Shown: positions 12,908-26,030, counted from the stretch's first letter. The stretch is DNA of 64,000 nt from Sphagnum magellanicum (GCA_021904315.1 CM038907.1:20715223-20779222); one strand, 5' to 3'. A program made the numbers and translations. Notes: a model not told the origin generated them from the sequence alone.

Positions 12908-13550
12908 CATGGAATGGTCTTGTCCTTGCCCATTATGTTGGACGCGATGGCCTAGCTTGACTACAATGTCATCTAGAGATTGTTGTCTCACATCAAACAC
13001 AACCAGAGGTGGTAGTTATTGGGCAATAGAACTTCTTGTTGGATTTGCAACATAATGGACTTTTCAATAAACCATTGTCAAAAGGGGGATTAGGGTTACA
13101 TAGTCATATGTTGTTGGTGCAATTGCGATTTTTCCTCTTCGCACATAATTGTTCACAATAGATAAATCCTTGAATTTGAGATCAAGCATTCAAAGAACCA
13201 ACATCATGTGAACCCTTTTTCAATCAAATGCATGAACATAATCCAAAAATGAAGCAAATACATATGACTCCTATCTCATCTTACTTGCTAGCATAAGTTA
13301 ATGTGCATCAAATTGAACTTGGGGGACAAGTTATTTAAGCTTCCAAGTCAAGCCTCTCCTAGGTCAATTTGATGCTATGGTTGATTTGGGTAAATGCACA
13401 AGAATGTGACTCTTTTTTTTTTAAACAAGAGTTCACAAAAGTCCATTTTACAATGTTAAATTTTTAATTTGTTGTGGTATGATTGGTTTAAATGGTAATA
13501 AATTCCATTCATTAAAAGCAATAAAGTCCATATTAATAGGAGCCCGAATA
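12908..13550. other. Intergenic spacer
   Basis: I see no gene or structured element. The stretch is AT-rich and leads into the LTR-rich block. Confidence 0.5.
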
Positions 13551-14290
13551 TGATGCACCCTCAAACTCCTTGATAGACTTTAATGTGAGTTTGAAATGAA
13601 AACAACAAAAGAGCAAGGAGTTGGGGCACGTTCCCTGGCTCGCAGCACTTTGTGGGTAAAAGGGGCGTGTTGGAGCTCCGAGATGGACTAAGAAGAATGA
13701 TAAGCAATTAATCACTCACACAAACCTGCACAAAACCAAACAACAAGTTGGTTAGTGTATAATTGGAGCACTTTTGTTGTTAAGATGAACCACGGGCAAA
13801 CTCAAACTCACAAGACTCACCACAGCCCAAACTTGGGGGAAGCCACCACCTTCCCCCTTATAGTATACTATGTGCCTCCACACGAAGCCCACATCCAAAT
13901 GGCATTTTGTCCTGGGACTCCCAAGTGGGAGTCCCAAAATTCCTAAGGTTAGGACTCCCACAACTTTCGGGGCCCATAACTTTTTATATAAAGCTTCGAT
14001 TGAGATGAAATTTAAAGCAAAGTTGTAGTCCTCGTTGAGAGCTTTCCAACGATTTGTGGCACGCCACCTGCACGCAAGGAAATCAAGGCAATTCCCGACT
14101 TTTAGTGGTTGGTAGTCAAATTATCAATTTGACTCTCACCTCTTCTTTTGGCCATAACTTGTGTTTCAGATGTCCAAATGGTGATGTGAGCTCATTTTAG
14201 ACATCTACGTTCCAAGAGCTTTCCAATGATATAAGGAACGTCTCAATCCAATGAATTTTGACCCCTACAATTGCCCTCTAAAAATTCTTT
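13551..14290 (-). mobile_element. Truncated solo LTR, minus orientation
   Basis: This is an inverted copy of the LTR family seen complete at 15013-15848 and 15900-16719. It begins with TGATGCACCC, the reverse complement of the family 3' end. It carries the same internal blocks (CTTTCCAACGAT, TTTGGCCATAACTTGTGTTTC, the ACTCCC/GGGAGT palindrome near 13914-13937) and stops near 14290, before the TGTCGCAACC end. The LTR 5' end is therefore missing. No second target duplication is found. It has no coding capacity. Confidence 0.75.
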
Positions 14291-15007
14291 CATGAAAATC
14301 ATTGGTTCTTTGATTTTTATTTTTTTTCCAAAGAATTGAAATTGATAGTTCTTTGATTTTAGAATATTTAAAAAATTAAAACTAACAATTCTTTATAAAT
14401 TGAAAAAACCACCCAACTTCAGTAACCTTAATATTCATTGGCTACAAACTATAATTCACCTTTTCATTGACCTAATGGGATATTAGTAAGCCTTCATAAA
14501 AACATGGACAAAACAATTAGCTTCCAATGGTGTCTACATCCCCAAAACATCACAATTCACAATCAACTTGAAAACATTTGTCATTAAATAGATTTTTTTT
14601 AAAAAAATTTGACATAAAATATGATTTTGTTTGTAAGACCACATTCTTCAAGCAAAAATTGATCAATAAAACCAACTCTAATAAAAAAAAATTGTCTCAA
14701 AGAGACCAATTGTCATATGGTTTGGTTTGCAATCCAAAGTCAAAAATTTGATAATAAAAACCAAAGTGTCAAGTGCACCTTTCCTAATCCAAATGTTAAA
14801 TGTAATTCTGACAAAAGGTCTAGTGCATAAGGAAAAATAAACTCCTGAAGTGTGCATTCCATCATAAAAGGTATAATACATGTTCAAATAAAGTTCTATG
14901 TGATGAAATATCATCCATGGGTCCTTTGTCAAAGTATATGACCTTGATCTACTTGTTTTCAACATGTTCAAAATGAAAAACTTACCTTTTAAAAAGTTAT
15001 AATAATG
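14291..15007. other. AT-rich spacer between LTR copies
   Basis: I see no gene. The open frame on the minus strand at 14678-15055 runs into the LTR and has no recognisable similarity. Confidence 0.5.
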
Positions 15008-15012
15008 CAAAA

Positions 15013-15848
15013 TGTCGCAACCCCACTTTGAGATTGTTGTGAGGTCGCCACTCACATTCCCGAAAATGGGACTTGGGAGTCCTCCGGGACTCCTAAAAAC
15101 TTAGAACGCGATTGCAAGGGTCAAAACACCTCGCATTGAAACGTTTATTATACCGTTGGAAAGGTCTTGAAATGTAGATGTTCAAAATGGCCTCGCATGA
15201 GTCATTTGGACATCTTCAGCACAAGTTATGGTCAAAAGAAGGCCCGAGAATCAAACTGGTAGTTTGACTCTCGACCACTAAAAGTCGAGAATCAAAAGTC
15301 GAGAATCGACCCGATTTCGGTGCGTGTAGGTGAAGTGTGACACACTGTTGGAAAGCTCTCGAGGAGAGCTACAACTTTGGTTTAGACCTTGTCCCGATCC
15401 AAGTTCGGAGCAAGAAGTTATGAGCGCCCAAAGTCCTGGGAGTCTAAACTGGGATAATTTCAGGACTCCACTTTGGGAGTCCCAAAAAAAAAAGCCATTT
15501 GGATGCAAGTGCGGCGGAGAGCTGTAGAGAATACTATATGGGGGAAGGTGGTGGCTTCCCTGAGTCCAGGCCGTGGTGAGTCAAGTGAATCCAAGGTCGC
15601 CCGTGGCTTGTCCTAACACTAGAAGTGTGCAGAATGAGTTCTAACCAACTTGTTGGTTGGATTTGGATGCAGGACCGATAACTAAGGAAGTTTGTCCCTC
15701 TTCCTAATCTAATCCCGGAGCTTTCAGCATGCCCCTCCCACCCCCCTTTAGTGTTAAAAGCTGGGAGCGTGCCCCGAGTCCCAAAAATTTCGCAACTTGA
15801 ATGACTTGGCCCCAACTTGGGGCTAATTTGGGACTTGGGAGCACGTCA
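15013..15848 (+). mobile_element. Solo LTR with 5-bp target duplication CAAAA
   Basis: The element is 836 bases, begins TGTCGCAACC and ends GCACGTCA, giving the TG...CA termini of an LTR. The five bases before it (15008-15012) and after it (15849-15853) are both CAAAA, the expected target-site duplication. It has no internal region, primer-binding site or coding sequence, so it is a solo LTR left by recombination between the two LTRs of a retrotransposon. A conserved TACTATATG at 15532-15540 followed by GGGGAAGGTGGTG is a plausible LTR core promoter. The family cannot be named from the LTR alone. Confidence 0.9.
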
Positions 15849-15899
15849 CAAAATGTCATCATGCAACCTCACAAAAATATATAAAAGCAACATTAATAT

Positions 15900-16719
15900 T
15901 GTCGCAACCCCACTTTGGGGCTAAGTGTGAGATTGCAACTCACACTCCCAAAAGTGGGAAAATGGAGTCCTACGGGACTCCCGAAAACTTAGAAGACGAT
16001 TTGAGGGGTCAAATCTCCTCGCATTGGTGCATTATTTATATCAATGGAAAGGTCTTGAAGTTTAGATGCCCAAAATGGCCTCGCATGGGCCATTTGGACA
16101 TCTGCAACCCAAGTTATAGGCAAAAGAAGGACCGAGAGTCAAACTGCCAGTTTGACTCCCGACCACTAAAATTCGGGAATCGACCTCTTCCTGACGTCTC
16201 CTCAAGGAGTGCAACACGGCGTTGGAAAGCTTTCAACGAGAGCTAAAACTTTTGTTTAGACCTCATCCCAATCTGAGTTCGGGGCGAGGAGCTATGAGCG
16301 TCCAAAGTCCCGGGACTCCAACCCGGGACAATTTCGGGATTCCAACTTGGGAGTCCCGGGAAAAAGAGTCATTCGGATCTAGCCTTCGTGGTGAGACACA
16401 GAGAATACTATATGGGGGAAGGTGGTGCCTTCCCCCGAGTTCGGGCCGTGGTGAGTCTTGTGTGTCAAAGTGCCTGTGGCTTGTCCCAACACACAAGGGT
16501 GTTCTCGAATGCTAACTAACCCTCTTGTGGTTGGTTTTGGATGCAGATTCAAGCTTGATAATCTAATCCCTCTTCCAAGTCTAATCCCGGGACTTCTAGC
16601 ACGCCCCTCTACCCCCTTTTAGTGCTGGAAGTCGAGAGCGACCCTCAAGTCTCAACTTTCCGCAACTCTACATAATTGGACCCTCAAGTGGGTTCAACAA
16701 GGGGCTTGGGAGTGCATCA
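15900..16719 (+). mobile_element. Second solo LTR with 5-bp target duplication AATAT
   Basis: This 820-base copy has the same family and orientation as the one at 15013-15848. It begins TGTCGCAACC and ends GTGCATCA. The flanks 15895-15899 and 16720-16724 are both AATAT. Because each copy carries its own target duplication, the two are independent insertions 51 bases apart and not the two ends of one element. The TACTATATG core is at 16406-16414. Confidence 0.9.
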
Positions 16720-18029
16720 AATATGTTTCTTCATGGTTAATCTTTGAAGTCCCATTCTCTATTTTGTAATAGATTAATCCATTTTGGACTTAGGTTTTTT
16801 TATCTTATAATATTACCACACCCAAAACCAAAAAAAAGGTCAAAGGATACAACAAATAACCTCTTCATTTTCAAAAGGAATAGGTTTGTTAACATTTGGT
16901 TTGTCGAAGGCCCATGGAACAAACTTGCAACCACATGGAATCAAAAAAATGTGTGTTGATAGACCATAAGGATCTTGAAATTTGCATTCACAAACTTCTA
17001 GTGTAATAGTGGTTACAAACCTACGAAACAAATCATGAATCACAACAATATTATAAAGTGAAGGCATGTCACCTTGATCTTAAGCAAGTTGAACATCAAA
17101 CTTTTCAAAAAGTGAAGGTTCAATTGACATTTTCATTTCAAAACAAGTTGCAAATGGCAACACAAATTACAACACATAAACAACAATTGCAAATGGCAAG
17201 TGTTTGATGTGATAATAGAAAACACTTGAATATTAAGGAACACAAATAATACCTTACCTCTTAATAGTTGATATGCATGATGAATGTCAAGTCATGCAAT
17301 TGAATGCTTAAAGGTAGTTGCATATGCAATTATGGATCAAAGCTTGAACAACAATGACATGACTAGGTTTGATGCACATTTGTTATAGCTAATGCAAAAC
17401 ACATGACTTGTTTCACAACAATCACTTGAAACATCAACCAATAATGATCACTTGTTCAACAAATAAACATTGAAATGTTCAAAGTTTGAAAGAATTTCAA
17501 TGATCACAAAGCACAAATCAATTAGGAAGCTTCAAAAGAGCACAAGAACACTAATTCCACTTATGTCAAAAAGAAACAATATTAAAAACAATAATTGATA
17601 AGTGTCATAAACCCTAAATAAAAAGTTATGCACAAATGGAGTAATTAGGTTTTAGCAAATAAATGATAGGTTTAAAGTTGTTTCATAAGGCAAAATGTTA
17701 TTTCATTGGGTAGTACAAGTTCAATTAAGGCCTATTCCAAAACATAATTGGTTGTTTGCACCATGGATTCATTGGCACATGTTTCTTTCATTATTAATGT
17801 TTTCAAAAGACAATTGACTATATTAAAAGTTAAAACAACACATGATTGTACTTGTCTTACCTAGGAAAATGGTTGAAATATTACTAAAATAGGACAATGC
17901 AACAAATTACATTATTCGAGAAGGAAAAAAAAACTTATTTGATAATTATTTAACTTATAAAATTGATTATCTAACTTGATTACTAATTGAAATTATCAAT
18001 GGTTTTCAAAAATGTTCAAATTATGCACT

Positions 18030-18231
18030 AACCAACTTGTTATTTGGTTTGTGCAGGTTCGTGTGAATAATTGATGCTTGTCATTCTTCCTAGTTCCCAT
18101 CCTGAAGCTCCAGCACGCCCCTTTACCCCCAAAGTGTTGTGAGTCAGGGAACGTGCCCCAACTTCGTACTTTTCCATTGTTCTCACCTTAGACTTACCTT
18201 TGAATTTATCAAAGAGCTTGGGAGCGTGTCA
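18030..18231 (+). mobile_element. Truncated 3' end of the same LTR family
   Basis: This segment contains the family 3' portion: CTAACCAACTTGTT, a CCAGCACGCCCCTTTACCCCC block, and a terminus GGGAGCGTGTCA at about 18231. The 5' three quarters of the LTR are absent. It matches 13551-13760 in inverted form. Confidence 0.7.
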
Positions 18232-18535
18232 CTTCCACCCACAAATTATGTTGATGAAATTTGTAAGGTCATTATAATTGAATGTCATACAATTTTAATT
18301 AAATGCACACATTTATGGTTTTAAAGTTAAATCAAGGTGTGAGTTATGTTTTGTTGATTTTTGGATTGTTATCAATGATGAATATGATGGGGATGGGATA
18401 AAAGATGATAATATAAAGTTTTTTCTTATAAAATTAGGACAATACAAGGAATTTGGTGAATGCAATCATAAGGAATTCAAATGGTACAATGAGAATGAAA
18501 ATTTGTTAAAATATTTAAATATGGAGGTTGAACTA

Positions 18536-18690
18536 AGTACCTACCTACCTATATACCTACTTGCCCATCTAGGATAAACACCTATCTACATATGACCTAT
18601 TTACCTACCTAAATTGAATACCTACTTAGGTAGGTAAATAGGTAAAAAAATAGGTAAATAAGTTAGGGAAATAGGTAGTTAAGTGTAAGT
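18536..18690. repeat. ACCT/AGGT inverted microsatellite
   Basis: ACCTACCT-type units run from 18536 to about 18626 and are followed by TAGGTAGG-type units to about 18690. A perfect 14-base pair of arms (TATTTACCTACCTA at 18598-18611 and its complement at 18627-18640) is separated by 15 bases, so the block can extrude a hairpin. Confidence 0.8.
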
Positions 18691-18792
18691 ACATGAATAT
18701 TTATATGTTATTTTGGGTTAAGTTGTTTTTATTGACTCATCCCATATGCCCATCTTTTTAAATATGAAAATGAAAAATAAAACATTTTGTTT

Positions 18793-18948
18793 ATATACTT
18801 TTCAAGATGAGAATGAAAGTCAAAACATATGGGATAATAAATTTAGTTACAAGTCATTTGCAACTAAACATTTTTAGTTGCAAACTACTTGCAACTAAAA
18901 AACATTATCCCATATGTTTTAGCTTCCATTTTCATTTTGAAATATATA
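18793..18948. mobile_element. MITE-like palindromic element
   Basis: Two arms of about 46 bases (18793-18838 and 18903-18948) are imperfect inverted repeats with the shared core AAAACATATGGGATAAT. The middle contains TTTGCAACTAAA next to TTTAGTTGCAAA, so almost the whole 156 bases can fold back. There is no coding capacity. The shape and size fit a miniature inverted-repeat element. Target duplications are not clear in the AT-rich flanks. Confidence 0.65.
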
Positions 18949-21411
18949 TAATTAAATAAGTAAATGACAACTAACTAGCTAATTGATTAACTAACTAATT
19001 AACTAATAAGACTACTAATTATTTATAGTTATAATCATCAATATCTTATGATTGTGAATTAATTATATTTTTCATTATTATTAATTATAAATTAACTTAT
19101 TAGTTAAATAAACAGTAATAATATCTGATTTTAAATATATATTAATTATAATAATTTATCAACCAATTTAATTAGTAAAATAACTGAAATATTCAATATT
19201 TAATAATTATTAAATATTAATTATAAATATTGAGTGCTAGCTTTTTTATATCTAATAATTAAAACCTCGCCTACGCAAATTATTTTATTATAATTATTCC
19301 CATTATTATCATTATATATAATAATAATAACATTAATTCAATTATTATTGTACATAGTTGGAAGCCAATTTTATTTTTATTATTCATATTATTACTTCAC
19401 TCATTCAAGCTATTTATGAACTATTACAATAAATATTTTATATTTTCAATAAGTATATTTTTCCTTCAAAAATTATTTTGTGCATTTGTATAATAATTTA
19501 TTAGATTTCCATTCTAACTAATACAATAATTATTATAAAATAATAAAATTATATAACTGAAAAATAAAAACTATATATCATTAATTGAATATAATCATTG
19601 AATAATGAATAATTAATAAATATCAATTATAAATTTGAAATATAAAAACTTAAAACTATATATTAATATTTCATAGTAATTATTATATTAATATAATAAT
19701 ACTTCATAATTGATTATTTATAATAATTTAATAATTTAATTTGTAGCTAGCCTAGGTTAGCTATTTATTATTATTATTATGATGTCACTTGTTAAAACTA
19801 TTATGACTTATTATAATTAAATTTTCATTTTTTAATAAATAAAATTTATTTTTAAATAATTACTTCAATAATTATATAATTATTTTTCCTATCATTCTAA
19901 TATGATCATCATCATCATTATGATCATTATGTAATAAGATATTATTATTTTAAAATTTTAATCAAATATCATATTGAAATTTAATTTTTTATCACATGTA
20001 ATTAATATAAATGTATGATAATAATAATAATAATAATAATAAATTTCATTTTTGATCATTTTAAGAAGAATAATAAGATGGTTTGGATAAACTTGTAATA
20101 TGGGCACAATATATTTAGCAAATATCCTACATAAAAGTTTAATATACTCAAAATATACACTATTTAATGTAACCACAATATCAAAGCCATTTATGTTAAT
20201 AATAATACTTGAATACACATATAATATGGTTGTTCATATAAATTCAAAATATACATTTATAAATCCTAATACACCCAACTATATGCCTTAAAATTCACAA
20301 AATACACTTCTGTATATTCATAGGGTTGTAATTAAATTGGTCACATTTGTAATTAATGGGACATAAATTGTTCTTTTTGGATGAAAACTAAACTAAATGC
20401 TGTTCACATTGAAAGATGAACACCAAAATAGTTGCAAACTAGTTGCATTATAGTCGCAAATATGACCAAGATAAGAAATAGTTACAAAAATGTCCAAATG
20501 TAGTTGCAAATAACTAATAATCGCATGTAGTCACAAATATAGTGGTTACATCTTCATGTGACCACTATTGCGACTTGGTGCCATATATTTTCTTTTGTGA
20601 TTATAATTTTATGCAACTTGTCCAAGGCAACTAAACCTTCCAGCAATCACATGTGGTAATTATAACTAAAAATTAATTATTGATTTGCAAATTCCTTATA
20701 ATGATACAAAAATCCATCATGATATAACAAATCATCTTGAAATTGAAACTTATTGTGATTACTAAAGAAATCTTGACCTTGATTCTGATTATTTTGATGT
20801 CAATAACAAAAGGATTTTTCTCCAAATCTTCATGAATTGACAAAAAAAGGGTTTGTCAGTAAGAATTATTCATAATGTTTGAAGTTGAAGATGTTTAAGC
20901 TTGAAGATGACATCATGTTGTTGGTCGTAGGCTTCATTTCCCTCTTTAGGTGCGAAGTACAAATAATAGGATAATGCATTTGGTTACCTTTGTTAGTGCC
21001 CAAAACTATCTATGATGACAAATCAAAATTGAAACAAAGATAATGACCATCAAGCTTGGCATCGATTCAAAACATGAACAATCATGAAATACTAAAGATT
21101 CTTATGATAATAATACATGATGATTTTATGTTGAATTTTTTTGAGTAAATGACACCATTTGTCAAAGGCATCCACGATAGTCAAGAGTTCATTGTCATGA
21201 ATATCATAATTTATTTCAATAGAAAAAACTTATGAGAATGGAAATCAATAGGATGAAAAAGGTTATCATTTCCAAATTGTGAAAATGCAACACCTATTAT
21301 GAAGCCAAAAATGTCCATTTTCAGAATAAATGGTCTAGAAGGGTCTACATGAATCAAAAGTGGGGTAATATATTTGGATGGTTTGGATTATGACATGTGG
21401 TGCAATAGAAA

Positions 21412-22007
21412 TATGCCATGTCCCCCCGTTATAGGTTACTTTGTGCATGGCCACACCCAAATGGCATTTTGTCTCAGGACTCTCAAGTGGGAGTCCCGAA
21501 ATTCTCAAAACTAGGACTCCTCCGACTTTGGAGACCCATAACTTTGTGTGCAAACCTTCGATTGAGATGAGGTTTCAAGCAAAGTTGTAGCCCTTATCGA
21601 GAGCTTTCCAACGGTATGTTGCACGCCATATGCACGCAAAGGAATCAAGGCGATTCTTTACTTTTAGTGATTGGAAGTCAAATTGGTCATTTGACTCCCA
21701 ACCTTTCTTTTGGCCATAACTTGTGTTTTAGGTACCCAAATGAGTCATGCAAGCCCATTTTAGACATTTAAATTTCAAAAGCTTTCCATTGATATAAGGA
21801 ACTCTTCAATACAATGAATTTTAACCCCTATAATCGCCCTTTAGAAATTTGGGAGTCCATTGGGACTTCAATTCCCAAAGTGGGAGCTCACTTAAAAATG
21901 TGGAGGTTCATTCCCTCACATTTTTTCCACTTATGGGAGCATGAAACGTGACTCCCGGGCTCCCTCTTGGCTTGCACCTTTGCAAGCCCAAGGGTAGGGT
22001 TGCGACA
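21412..22007 (-). mobile_element. Shortened LTR copy, minus orientation
   Basis: This is an inverted member of the LTR family that ends GGGTTGCGACA at 22007, the reverse complement of the TGTCGCAACC start. It lacks about 230 bases of the LTR 3' end. AGAAA occurs immediately before 21412 and again at 22008-22012. This may be a target duplication around a shortened element or chance. It shares the blocks GAGCTTTCCAACG and TTGGCCATAACTTGTGTTTTA with the 13.6 kb copy. Confidence 0.7.
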
Positions 22008-25000
22008 AGAAAGGTTACATTCATCATTTGTTATAACTTGTTTACAATATGAATATAAAAGGTTGTTTTGAATCAAGATTGATCTTTGGTGTAATTTTCA
22101 TATTGTTGATAATTAAGCTAAATTTTAAATGTTCAATTAACACATTTGGAATAGGTTGAATTAAAGGAATTAAAAATTCTTCAAAATCAAATATATGAAC
22201 CTATAGGATAAGGCTTGGACAACCCATGTAACCTTCCCCATGGCCATTAGGACAAGACTTATTTTATCTTAAACAATATGCTTTTTAATAAAAGGTGTAT
22301 ATATTCATACCAAGTTAACAAATATGTTCAAAACAAAATTTGCACAATTCAAAACCAAACCCTTATTAACCAAATAGGAATGGCATAACTTGGATAATCC
22401 ATTCATTTATCAACATCAAAGAATGTGCTAAATTCAATATTTTTTTTAACAATCTAAAATTGTCATAAATAACACATAGATGTGATTGTAAAAAAACTTA
22501 AATCAATATTGTGACATGACTAAAATTCATATACCAAGATAATAAACTTTTAAGTCCAAACTCAAAAGTTTTATTCAAAATTGTAATATTTAACACTTGA
22601 AAGGTTAAATTCAAAACTTGCAAGTCCCATCATGGGATGGTGGTCATGGCAAATATTTAAGTAAAGTAAATTCACATCCAACACCCATGAAAACCATGAG
22701 CGTTCAAGCTAATTAACATACCATTAATGGATAACCTCTTAACACACATACAAGATGGGTAACTATCAACTAATCTTTATCCCCTATGTGATTTAGATTA
22801 CATTAGTATTTTAGCAAAAGAGTTGGGCCAATTTTTTGCCCAACATTTAATTGCGCTCTACACATGATGAATTGTTATCCTCCCCAAGGGTTTGATTGGT
22901 GGAACATCCTAATGTTTGTGAAGTTAGTAATGGAAAGGATGTGTAATGAACGGTTTACTTAGGGAACACTAAAGATGTTGGAGGTGGTCAAGGCATTGAG
23001 CTTTACTTCATAATACACTTTCGATTCAACTTTAACTAAAAGGTCAAATAACACAAGAGCCAATTCACAAGCATTGAAACCCATCATTATTGTTATTTTC
23101 CTTTAGATTTCCTCCAACTTGCAACATTCATGTAGAAAGTGACAATGCATTTTGTATGGATTGGTTATCAAATGAACTACCTAAGGCCAATGCTTCACAT
23201 TGTGAAGCCTAAGTAATGATGTGGAGTCAAATATTGTTGAATGATATGTTTTTATACAAGGCATGCCCCTTCCTTCCAAGCCCCTTGTTAATAACATTCC
23301 AAATTAACTTATTGATATGTGTAAAAGCCAAGCATGGAAAAAATTACATGCCATTGATCATGCAAACCTAATACATATACATGTATAAAACACAAGCATG
23401 TGTAATTATTCAAGGTGAACAAAAAAATTGAACAATAATAAAAACATTAAAAAATAAACATTTTGAATTTGTGCATGCATTATAGATACACAATGAAAGT
23501 TAATTGAACAACTTGTTAAAGCTTTAAACTTGTGGTTATTTAAATACACACATAAAATAAATATGCACTATGATGGTTTATATGAGAACTTAGAATCAAG
23601 GAGGTGACAATGGGTCAACTCAAAAAACAAGATGGCCATCACAATAATTATAATTAAATTGTTACCAAGATGAATTAAAAATGTATGGATAGGGACTAAC
23701 TTTTTCTAATTTTGGGTATATCAATCCAACAATGGCATGGGCAAAAGTAGTTAGAATTAGGTCCCTTGCCCACATTTCCTTTAATCAAATTCAAAATCTT
23801 TTTGTAATTATGGCACAACCATATATAATCATTGATGATAACTTTTTTTTAGTTAAGGCTATATGTAAAGTTTCCTAAACTATATCTTCCCTTCAAAAGG
23901 GTATTTGGTCACTTTTAATGTGCACACAAATGTGGACATGATTCATTAAAACTTAATAATAATGGTGAAAGCAAAACACTAAAAATAGTATACGATAAAA
24001 TGAAATCATAACTTTTCTCACCACTAATTAAATAAATGTCATGGGTAAATTTCTTACCATTCCAATATTATGTTGTTTTTTAGTTTTAGGAATTACTTTT
24101 ATGGAAACTCACAATAGTTTTGAAGAATACGATGTGTAACTTTGCTAACATCAACAAGCGATTGTGAAAGCAAAACCCTAAAGGTTTTATGTACGAATGG
24201 AACAACTAAAGTTCAATGTGGGTGAAATAAACTTAAAACAAAAATTGAATACAACAAAAGATGGCCAATAAAGGTTGTGGAATTAAGAACAAGTGAATGA
24301 ATACATACGAGGATGTGGATGTAATAATCTACATGAACGTAAAAACAATGTACCATATCATCTTGAAATCGACACAATGATTTTACGTTGTTTCTTTTAT
24401 TGGCCATAACAAGGAATATTTTGGTTGAGAAAGAGGTGCCCCTCATCAACATGTTAAAAATGTTCCCAATGGTATCAATAAGTTCACCTTGTTATTGTTC
24501 CATAAATTTGTAATGATTTCTTCAATTGTTCCTTACGATGTTCCAATCATTTTATGTAGTTATATCCCAATGATTTCACATGGGGGCCAAAAGTTCCCAA
24601 TGATTTCACATGCTTCTTGTTCATCCAAAATTTCCACACTTTTCAAGTATTATTATCTCCACAACTTTCTTTATCAAATGTTGTACTCTCACATGAAAAA
24701 GAGAAATGAGAACATCAAAACCAAAGAACCCTACCTTGAAACAAATGAACAATTTAACAAATTCATTACAAAAGGAATGAATGGGTAGTGAAATGACACA
24801 AACAAATTTATAAATTTAAAAAAAAAAAAAAAAAAAAACCCTATTCGATACAAATGAATAAAATAAATAAACAAATTAAGGAATGATCAATGGATGAGTG
24901 AAATGATCCTACGAGGATAAAAACAAAACAAAATAAAATCCATACCATTTGAATTGAAATGAACCATTGCTTGAAGTGACTACAAATGCAAACCCTAAAC

Positions 25001-25570
25001 ACTAATACTCTTATGAAGTAGATGTAAAATTTCTTCTCTCAAGTCTTCTTCATAGATATAAGGACTTCTCCAATTCCATTCAAAATTTGCCTCATGTGCT
25101 TTGACATAGTAGAAAGGTCTTTGAAGGGTCTTAAAAGGTTTGTCTATTGATCCTTCTTTGGATGATTCTAGAACTTTCCGTTGGGTGCTAAATAGATCTA
25201 TCATCCCCGAGGGCACATGCACCTCCAAAAAAAAACATCTAGCCTTATTTTCCCTTTCAAAATTCATTCAATTTTTGGGCACACTACACATGCCCACAAT
25301 ATTAAGTATTATTGTTATTATTTGATATTATTATTTGGCTTGTGTATCAAGCATCAACTACCCTACTACTACTACTACTACTACTACCTTGGTAGCTTCA
25401 ACATTAATTATATTATTTTCAGAAATGTTGAAATTTTCAATTTAAAAAAATAATTCAGATAACAAGAATTTGTGAAAGAATAAAATTTCAAGAGTATTCT
25501 ATTTGTCAAAATAATTTTTTAAATTAATTAATTATTTGATAGTCATGTGTGGAAGCTGCCAAGGTACTTT

Positions 25571-26030
25571 AGTAATCTTGTTGTTGCTTTTTTTTTTTGG
25601 TCTTTTCTTTTTTAGGTTGAATTTTATCCTCCCATCTACTTATTAAATTCTGATCCCCAGTTTTGAGTTTCATCCCCAGTTTTCGTGACTTTTACCATTG
25701 ACCACTAACTAGGCATGAAATAGTGGATAAATGATAAAACAGGGGATGAAACAGGGTATGACTTTACAAATAACTGTAGGCAACTTGTGTCAATTCAAAA
25801 AGTGCCATGGTATCAACCCTCCTGCCCTTCTTTTTTTTTTGGGTGGGCAGATGATTCCTCAGAATCTTGTTGATGCTTTTCTTTTTCTTTTTTAGGTTGA
25901 AGTTTATCTGCCCGTACACTTTCTAATTCTGATCCCCAGTTTTGAGTTTCATCTAAGGTTGACTGTCTTTAGAAACAACTGCTAACTAGACATGAAACAG
26001 TGGATAAGGGGTCAAACAGGGGGTCAAAGA
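25571..26030. repeat. Direct duplication leading into minisatellite
   Basis: Two copies about 285 bases apart share TTTTAGGTTGAA-TTTATC and CTGATCCCCAGTTTTGAG, followed by TTTCATC and a stretch ending ACTAGGCATGAAATAGTGGATAA or a close variant. The second copy flows into the GATGAAACAGGG minisatellite, so the array probably grew from this unit. Confidence 0.65.

Larger units (their letters stand above)
16725..25570. other. Gene-poor, very AT-rich block
   Basis: I find no supportable gene across this stretch apart from the repeats listed separately. 18.9-20.3 kb is extremely AT-rich, dominated by short ATAATTAA-type words and (AAT)n tracts. A 23-base A run lies near 24816-24838 and a (CTA)n tract near 25363-25386. 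Short open frames (for example 24213-24452 and 24489-24788) lack codon structure and similarity. The block is probably a graveyard of old elements. Confidence 0.55.

Noticed and set aside
15013..16719. The two LTRs as ends of a single retrotransposon
   Set aside because: Only 51 bases separate them and each has a different target duplication.
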